The notes beneath the pieces were generated by a model that ran no database searches, was not told the DNA's origin, and saw only the letters and a list, made by a program, of their open reading frames with translations. Shown here one piece after another: positions 59,461-64,000 of a DNA stretch of 64,000 nucleotides. Source of the stretch: JAUYQR01 sp963822435 (GTDB lineage Bacteria > Pseudomonadota > Alphaproteobacteria > Rhodobacterales > Rhodobacteraceae). Each line of letters starts with the position of its first letter. Position 1 is the first letter of the stretch. Both the position numbers and the translations under genes were made by a program. The stretch spans positions 62,001 to 126,000 of the forward strand of contig CAWGHN010000005.1 in assembly GCA_963822435.1 (NCBI GenBank), in the 5' to 3' direction.

Positions 59461-60062
59461 TTCGCACCCGCCTTCTGATCGCCGGGAAGGATGTATTCAG
59501 CCCCTTCCCATGGGCTCATGAAATCGAACTGCCGGTATTCCTGCACCAGCTTGACCGGCTCATACACGACGCGCTTCTGCGCCTCGTCATAACGCACCTC
59601 GGTGTAACCGGTGGTCGGGAAATCCTTGCGCAACGGATGCCCGCGAAAGCCGTAATCCGTCAGGATGCGGCGCAGGTCGGGGTGGCCGCTGAACAGGATG
59701 CCGAACATGTCGAACACCTCGCGCTCGAACCAGTTGGCCGAAGGGTGCAGCGTGTGGATCGACGGAACCATATCCTCGGCCCGCACCGCGACCTTCAGCC
59801 GGATGCGGTGGTTCTGGTACATGCTCAGGAAATGGTAGACCACATCGAACCGCGCCGCGCGCTCGGGGTAATCAATCGCCGTGATGTCGACCAGCGAGGT
59901 GAACCGGCACGACACGTCGTCGCGCAGGAACTCCACCAGCCCCTCCAGATATTGCAGCGCCACGGTCAGCGTCAGCTCGCCATGCACCACGTTTGACGCC
60001 AGCACCGCATCGGGCCGCTTCAGCGCGATGATCGCTCCAAGCTCGGTCAGGGCTTCAGACAT
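59457..60062 (-). CDS. nuoC: NADH-quinone oxidoreductase subunit C
   Basis: This 201-residue peripheral-arm subunit has SANWFEREVFDMFGILFSGHPDLRRILTDYGF, the NuoC signature (read as WFEREVFDMFGI and HPDLRRILTDYGFRGHPLRK). It is a separate gene, not fused to nuoD. It lies nine bases after nuoB. Confidence 0.97.
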   Translation of the reverse strand: MSEALTELGAIIALKRPDAVLASNVVHGELTLTVALQYLEGLVEFLRDDVSCRFTSLVDITAIDYPERAARFDVVYHFLSMYQNHRIRLKVAVRAEDMVPSIHTLHPSANWFEREVFDMFGILFSGHPDLRRILTDYGFRGHPLRKDFPTTGYTEVRYDEAQKRVVYEPVKLVQEYRQFDFMSPWEGAEYILPGDQKAGAK

Positions 60063-60071
60063 ATGCGGTCC

Positions 60072-60605
60072 TCAACGGGTAATGGTGCCGGTGCGACGGA
60101 TCTTCCGCTGCAACTGCAAGATGCCATAAAGCAGCGCTTCCGCCGTAGGCGGGCAGCCGGGAACGTAGATATCGACCGGCACGATCCGGTCACAGCCCCG
60201 CACGACGCTGTAGGAGTAGTGGTAATACCCCCCGCCATTGGCGCAGGAGCCCATCGAGATCACGTACCGCGGTTCGGGCATCTGGTCGTAGACCTTGCGC
60301 AAGGCCGGGGCCATCTTGTTGGTCAAGGTGCCCGCGACAATCATCACATCCGACTGGCGCGGGGACGCGCGCGGCGCCACACCAAAGCGTTCCGCGTCAT
60401 AGCGCGGCATCGAGGTGTGCATCATCTCGACCGCGCAGCAGGCCAGACCAAACGTCATCCAGTGCAAACTGCCGGTCCGAGCCCAGTTGATCAGATCCTC
60501 GGTCGAGGTCAGCAGAAACCCCTTGTCCTGCAACTCGCGGTTCAGGGCTTGGGTGGCAACCTCGTTGTCGCCCCCGGCCGTGTTGGCCCCCGGCATCACT
60601 CCCAT
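60072..60605 (-). CDS. nuoB: NADH-quinone oxidoreductase subunit B (cluster N2)
   Basis: This 177-residue subunit binds cluster N2 next to the quinone site, through the adjacent cysteines in FGLACCAVEMM, GSCANGGGYY and VPGCPPTAEALL. ATG at 60605 overlaps nuoA by ten bases; ATG at 60596, which shares a base with the nuoA stop, is the alternative. Confidence 0.96.
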   Translation of the reverse strand: MGVMPGANTAGGDNEVATQALNRELQDKGFLLTSTEDLINWARTGSLHWMTFGLACCAVEMMHTSMPRYDAERFGVAPRASPRQSDVMIVAGTLTNKMAPALRKVYDQMPEPRYVISMGSCANGGGYYHYSYSVVRGCDRIVPVDIYVPGCPPTAEALLYGILQLQRKIRRTGTITR

Positions 60606-60961
60606 TCCAGCGCCCCCTTCTTCCATTCGTAGGCAAAGCCCACCGTCAGCACGCCCAGGAACAGCATCATCGACCAGAAGGCCGCCATGCTGATCTCGCC
60701 AAAGGCCACGGCCCACGGAAACAGGAACGCCACCTCAAGGTCAAAGATGATGAACAGGATCGACACAAGGTAAAAGCGCACATCAAACTTCATCCGCGCG
60801 TCGTCGAACGCGTTGAAGCCGCATTCATAGGCGCTGACCTTTTCGGGGTCCGGATTGCGCACCGCAAGGATGGCGGCGGCAAGGATCAACACAAGGCCAA
60901 GGCCAGTGGCGACACCCATGAGAACAAGTATGGGAAGATACTCTCGGAGAAGCAGGTCCAC
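60596..60961 (-). CDS. nuoA: NADH-quinone oxidoreductase subunit A
   Basis: This 121-residue subunit has three membrane helices and the conserved YECGFNAFDDARMKFDVRFYL segment (here YECGFNAF and MKFDVRFYLVS). The start is GTG at 60961 with AAGGAG upstream. It is the first gene of the nuo operon. Confidence 0.96.
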   Translation of the reverse strand: MDLLLREYLPILVLMGVATGLGLVLILAAAILAVRNPDPEKVSAYECGFNAFDDARMKFDVRFYLVSILFIIFDLEVAFLFPWAVAFGEISMAAFWSMMLFLGVLTVGFAYEWKKGALEWE

Positions 60962-61026
60962 GAGGGGCTCCTTGATGCTGGCGACGAGCTTGCAGGCACG
61001 TGTCGGCCTGCTTGATCTCTTGCGCC

Positions 61027-61055
61027 CGTTTACTCCGCCCCCCGCCCGGGGTCAA
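61027..61055 (-). promoter_or_regulatory. Putative promoter of the nuo operon
   Basis: On the minus strand TTGACC and TAAACG are separated by 17 bases, about 66 bases before the nuoA GTG. The -35 element is near consensus, the -10 is weak. Confidence 0.45.
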
Positions 61056-61193
61056 CCGAACGCAGCCCTAAAAACACCGGTGCGGCACCGCGGCATCTGC
61101 GCTTCAGGCTTCAGGCTTCCACGCCTCACGCGGCCCGCAACAGGCTTTGCGCCCAAAGCCTTGCGCCTCCATCGACATGACCGGCCCATCCGC

Positions 61194-61247
61194 TTGCTCT
61201 TTTCAAAAATACTCCCGGCGCAAGCTCCACCCCTGCCCGCTGCGGGG
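61194..61247 (-). repeat. Diverged copy of the intergenic hairpin-plus-tail repeat
   Basis: Read on the minus strand, an imperfect hairpin (CCCCGC and GCAGGGG) is followed by GGGAGTATTTTTGAAAAGAG, comparable to the GGGATATTT and TGCAAAGAG tail at 23444 and 41655. The stem contains a wobble pair. Confidence 0.4.
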
Positions 61248-61264
61248 TAGCTGGAAATCCGGCC

Positions 61265-62071
61265 TCAGGCCCCGCCCTGAACCGGCATGAACGCATACCC
61301 CGCGCCAGACCGCTCGACCCGCCCGATGGCCGGATGCGGCAGATGCGCCCCCGCCACGATGAACCCCTCCGCCACCGCCCGCTGCAGCAGCGCCAGCCGG
61401 CTGGCCCGCGCCAGCGCCTGATCGCCGTCATAGGCCCAGGTCACCTCGGGACGCGCGAACTGCACTGCGGCGTGATGCACGACGTCGCCCCAGATCAGCA
61501 TCCGGCCGTCCACCAGAAACGCCATGTGCCCCGGCGAATGTCCCGGCGCGTTGATCGCCACCACGCCGCGCATCGGCGCATCGCCCTGCTCCAGCGGCAT
61601 CACCCGCGCCAGGGCCGGTGCCATTCGCGGCTCGGCGCGGAAATCGCCCAATTCCTCGGTCGCCACGAACACCCTATCCGCGTTCGGGAATGCCAGTCCG
61701 CCTTCCCGGCCGACGATACCGCTCAGATGGTCGACATGCGTATGCGTCAGCGCCACCGCCGTCACCTCCGCAGCCGACACCCCGGCCTCGCGCATCGCTT
61801 CGCCCAGCCGCCCAAGCACCGGGTGCCACGCCTCCGCCGCCCCGCTGTCGATCAGCAAACTGCCCTCCGGCCCGCGCACCACAAACGCCCACACCGGCAG
61901 CCGCAGCTTGCCCGCCACCTCCTCCGCCCCCGAAAGGTCCGCCAGCGCCTCGCCATCCGGCCCGCGCAGATGCGTGACCGGCATCCCTGTCTCGCCATCC
62001 GACAGCGCGATCACCGTCAGATCGCCCAGCTCCACCTCAACCGATAACGGCCCCATCCGCACAACCCGCAT
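61265..62071 (-). CDS. MBL-fold metallo-hydrolase
   Basis: This 268-residue protein has the metallo-beta-lactamase motif THTHVDHLSG near residue 100, a further ligand in APGHSPGHM and the aspartate in LIWGDVVHHAA. All metal ligands look present. Relatives include lactonases, glyoxalase II and quorum-quenching enzymes, but the substrate cannot be told. The ATG at 62071 overlaps the upstream nuclease-like gene by four bases. Confidence 0.85.
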   Translation of the reverse strand: MRVVRMGPLSVEVELGDLTVIALSDGETGMPVTHLRGPDGEALADLSGAEEVAGKLRLPVWAFVVRGPEGSLLIDSGAAEAWHPVLGRLGEAMREAGVSAAEVTAVALTHTHVDHLSGIVGREGGLAFPNADRVFVATEELGDFRAEPRMAPALARVMPLEQGDAPMRGVVAINAPGHSPGHMAFLVDGRMLIWGDVVHHAAVQFARPEVTWAYDGDQALARASRLALLQRAVAEGFIVAGAHLPHPAIGRVERSGAGYAFMPVQGGA

Positions 62072-62394
62072 CAGCACCACCCTCGCCTCGGTCCGCCAGA
62101 ATAGGCGCGCCCATGCCCCGCGCGTATCATCAGCCGCGCCACATCCACCCCGTCCAGCCGCAGCCGCACCAGCGCCCGGCCATAACGGTCCGTCCCGTCC
62201 CGCTCCACCGCCAGCGACTTTGCCTTGAAGATCAGCCCGCGCAGCGCCCACGTCGCCTTTTCCGCTGCCACCAGCTCCGACGCGCAGCGGGGCGAGTATT
62301 TCTCGGCCGCGTCGAACCCCATCAGCCGCGCGGTTTCAACACCCCTGCCGGGGCACACCAGCTTCACCGTATCGCCGTCCAGCACCACCAGCAC
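62071..62394 (-). CDS. Thermonuclease (SNase)-like domain protein, GTG start, anchor in another frame
   Basis: This 107-residue frame starts with GTG at 62394 and gives VLDGDTVKLVCPG, LMGFDAAEKYSPRC, DGTDRYGRALVRLRL and a C-terminal GGPRRGWC. These match the SNase fold, including the aspartates of DGDT, but the catalytic arginine/glutamate positions are only partly clear (DAAEKYS in place of DAPE). Relatives usually have an N-terminal membrane helix. Such a helix is encoded directly upstream in a different frame, so the gene may be frameshifted (see the entry at 62336-62578). Confidence 0.65.
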   Translation of the reverse strand: MLVVLDGDTVKLVCPGRGVETARLMGFDAAEKYSPRCASELVAAEKATWALRGLIFKAKSLAVERDGTDRYGRALVRLRLDGVDVARLMIRAGHGRAYSGGPRRGWC

Positions 62395-62578
62395 CCGGCA
62401 AGTCCCCTCGTTCGGAGGCCACAGGCTTCAGCGCCGCGCTCACCACGTCGGTGCCGTAGGGCAGCACAACCAGCCCAAGACCGGCAGCCACCATCACCAG
62501 TTTCAGATAGAAACCCGGATGCAGCACACGCCACAGCATCCGCCGCCCGCGCGAAGGCCGGTGCGGCGGCAGCCCCAT
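62336..62578 (-). pseudogene. Membrane-helix segment probably belonging to the nuclease gene, separated by a one-base frameshift
   Basis: From an ATG at 62578 this frame encodes a helix (FYLKLVMVAAGLGLVVLPYG) and then KPVASERG, after which it runs out of meaningful sequence. Removing one base from the four-C run at 62404-62407 (plus strand) would join KPVASERG directly to TCRVLVVLDGDTV of the nuclease domain. This could be a real mutation, a sequencing indel or a programmed frameshift; sequence alone cannot decide. Confidence 0.45.
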
Positions 62579-62637
62579 GCCCCAGCGCGGCGGGCGCCGG
62601 TAATCCCGGCTGAACGGACTGACCGGCCCGCGCCGCC

Positions 62638-63897
62638 TCAATCGGCCAGCGGCACCGCCACCGCCTCCGCGACCTCGCCTTGCCCCATCTCGCCTTGCCC
62701 CACCTCGCTTTGCGCCGCCGACAGCACTTCCGCCCGGATGATACGCGTGATCACGGCCACATCCTCCGCGGTGAATGTCAACGGCAACCGCATGTCGATC
62801 AGCCCCGCCAGCACCCGGTCGGTCTGCGGCAACGGTTCGGGGTTGGCATAGCGCCAATGCGCGTAGCGGCTCGTAAATGCCACCGGGTCCGCCGCCCCGA
62901 ACCACTTCAACTCCACCCCCCGCGCCGCCGCCCGCGCGACAAAACCTGCAACCCGCGCAGGCTCCCAACCCGGCAGCAGGAACTGGAACGATGATCCGAC
63001 GTAATCCTCCCATTCCGGCCGCGGGATCAGCCGCAGGCCCGGCGTATCCGCCAACCCCGCCTCCATCCCCCGGTACAACTCCCGCCACCGCGTCCGCCGC
63101 TCGGCCAGCATCGCCACCTGCGGTCGCAGGATGGCCGCGCGCAGATTGTCCATCCGGCTGGAGATATTGGGCACATCCAGCCGCAAGCGTTCAAAGACCT
63201 CTGGCCCCGGCGCCGCCCGGTGCCGCCCATACAGCATGTAAGACCCCGACAGCAGCACCGCCCGCGCCGCCAATTCGGCGTCATCGGTCACCAGAAACCC
63301 GCCTTCGCCCGAATTCATGTGCTTGTAGGTCTGCGTCGAATAGCAGCCCACCGCGCCATGCCGCCCCGACGCCACGCCCCGCCAGGTTGCCCCCATCGTA
63401 TGCGCGCAGTCTTCCACCACCCGGATGCCAAGACCGTCACACAGCGCCATCAGCGCGTCCATGTCGCCGACATGCCCCCGCATGTGGCTCAACAGCAGCA
63501 CCCGCGCGCCCGTGGCCTTCGCCTGCGCCTCCAGATGCCCAAGGTCGATCGTCAGGTCCTCCGTCACCTCGACGAACACCGGCCGCGCGCCGATGCTGGC
63601 AATCGCCCCCGGCACGGGCGCAAGGGTAAAGGCATTGGACAACACCGGCTCGCCCGGCTTCACCTGCAAGGCGCGCAAGGCCGTCGCCATCGCCGCCCCG
63701 CCCGACGCGATGGCAAGGCAATACCGCGCCCCGGTAAAGGCCGCGAACTCCTCCTCCAGAAGCGCCGTTTCCGCCACCTCGCCCGGTGCCACGTTGTAGC
63801 GGTGCAGCCGCCCATGCCGCAGCACCTCCAGCGCCGCCGCGATCCCCGCCTCGGGGATCGGCTCCTGCTGGGTAAAGCTTCCGTCAAACCGTTCCAT
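62638..63897 (-). CDS. DegT/DnrJ/EryC1/StrS-family PLP-dependent aminotransferase
   Basis: This 419-residue enzyme has the sugar aminotransferase fold. It shows VEDCAHTMGATWRG, and the PLP-lysine in STQTYKHMNSGEGGF near residue 190, flanked by the conserved SSRMDNLRAAI. Such enzymes aminate keto-sugars for polysaccharides or antibiotics. The C-terminus carries a short tandem repeat, EVGQGEMGQGEV, encoded by 15-bp units. The start overlaps the end of the upstream gene by 14 bases. The substrate is unknown. Confidence 0.85.
   Translation of the reverse strand: MERFDGSFTQQEPIPEAGIAAALEVLRHGRLHRYNVAPGEVAETALLEEEFAAFTGARYCLAIASGGAAMATALRALQVKPGEPVLSNAFTLAPVPGAIASIGARPVFVEVTEDLTIDLGHLEAQAKATGARVLLLSHMRGHVGDMDALMALCDGLGIRVVEDCAHTMGATWRGVASGRHGAVGCYSTQTYKHMNSGEGGFLVTDDAELAARAVLLSGSYMLYGRHRAAPGPEVFERLRLDVPNISSRMDNLRAAILRPQVAMLAERRTRWRELYRGMEAGLADTPGLRLIPRPEWEDYVGSSFQFLLPGWEPARVAGFVARAAARGVELKWFGAADPVAFTSRYAHWRYANPEPLPQTDRVLAGLIDMRLPLTFTAEDVAVITRIIRAEVLSAAQSEVGQGEMGQGEVAEAVAVPLAD
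62673..62717 (-). repeat. Three tandem 15-bp units at the 3' end of the aminotransferase gene
   Basis: Units of the form CCTCGCCTTGCCCCA (plus strand) occur three times, the third diverged, and encode GQGEM/V. It is a small coding repeat near the C-terminus. Confidence 0.75.
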
Positions 63898-64000
63898 CGT
63901 CGCCCCTCACAGGTCGGCGCGTCAGCGCCAGAAACATCAAAACCGCCGCCACCAGAACCACGCCCGCCACATAATACCCCACGTCGGGCGACCGGAACGC
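63884..64000 (-). CDS. C-terminal end of a membrane protein, cut by the right edge
   Basis: The last 38 codons include a hydrophobic helix (YYVAGVVLVAAVLMFLAL) and then TRRPVRGDDGTV before a TGA inside the start of the aminotransferase gene (14-base overlap). The gene runs off the right edge, so its identity is not known. Tight overlap suggests the same operon as the aminotransferase. Confidence 0.5.
   Translation of the reverse strand, partial: AFRSPDVGYYVAGVVLVAAVLMFLALTRRPVRGDDGTV

Larger units (their letters stand above)
60962..61264. other. Intergenic region upstream of nuoA
   Basis: About 300 bases without a convincing gene. It holds a promoter-like sequence for nuo at 61027-61055 and a diverged copy of the intergenic repeat at 61194-61247, which lies after the MBL gene. 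The remainder shows nothing I can interpret. Confidence 0.7.

Overview
This is a GC-rich, gene-dense window from an alphaproteobacterium, most likely of the Rhodobacterales (Rhodobacteraceae). The evidence is a nuo (complex I) operon with many small extra genes between the subunit genes, the rnj-coaX-birA tail after nuoN, the tatABC block, surE-pcm-nlpD order, and a short intergenic repeat with the core GTGGGATATTT. I saw no rRNA, tRNA, CRISPR array, insertion sequence or prophage gene.

Region 1 (1-14761, minus strand) is an alginate-type exopolysaccharide operon. In transcription order it has algD, alg8, alg44-like, algA-like, an AlgG-like beta-helix gene, algI, algJ-like, a small Sel1 protein, algX, algF and a very large Sel1-repeat protein cut by the left edge. 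It resembles the Pseudomonas/Azotobacter alginate machine but three modules look altered. The PilZ part of the Alg44-like protein lacks the c-di-GMP motif, the isomerase half of the AlgA-like protein lacks its metal-binding histidines, and the AlgG-like protein has no visible DPHD epimerase motif. No AlgE porin or AlgL lyase is visible; they could lie beyond the left edge. A long leader (14762-15450) separates this operon from region 2 and carries a CtrA-like box.

Region 2 (15451-21835, plus strand) is a myo-inositol catabolism operon: an RpiR-type regulator (probable IolR), iolC fused to DUF2090, iolD, iolE and iolB. A GGAA-N6-TTCC palindrome lies just before iolC. iolG, iolA and an inositol transporter are not in the window. 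Region 3 (21918-25084, minus strand) is a polar amino-acid ABC transporter.

Region 4 (25245-41574) holds housekeeping genes: surE-pcm-nlpD-like, a CorC/HlyC-type membrane protein, a DUF815 ATPase with tatABC, a short HTH regulator with a perfect inverted repeat before it, an iron-type ABC ATPase, an SDR, an NTF2-like protein, prfC followed by a conserved unknown gene that seems to start at CTG, an rhlE-like helicase, and rnj with coaX.

Region 5 (41665-60961, minus strand) is the complete 14-subunit complex I operon nuoA-N with ten interspersed accessory genes (two putative lipoproteins, DUF5333-, DUF5337- and DUF3291-like proteins, a helix-hairpin-helix protein paralogous to the NuoE C-terminus, a CMD-family protein, and three very small proteins), followed by birA. 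A promoter-like sequence precedes nuoA. Region 6 (61265-64000, minus strand) has an MBL-fold hydrolase, a nuclease-like gene whose membrane anchor is in another frame, a DegT-family aminotransferase and the end of a membrane protein. Start sites were chosen by eye from ribosome-binding sites and overlaps. Family calls rest on motif recognition, with no database search.
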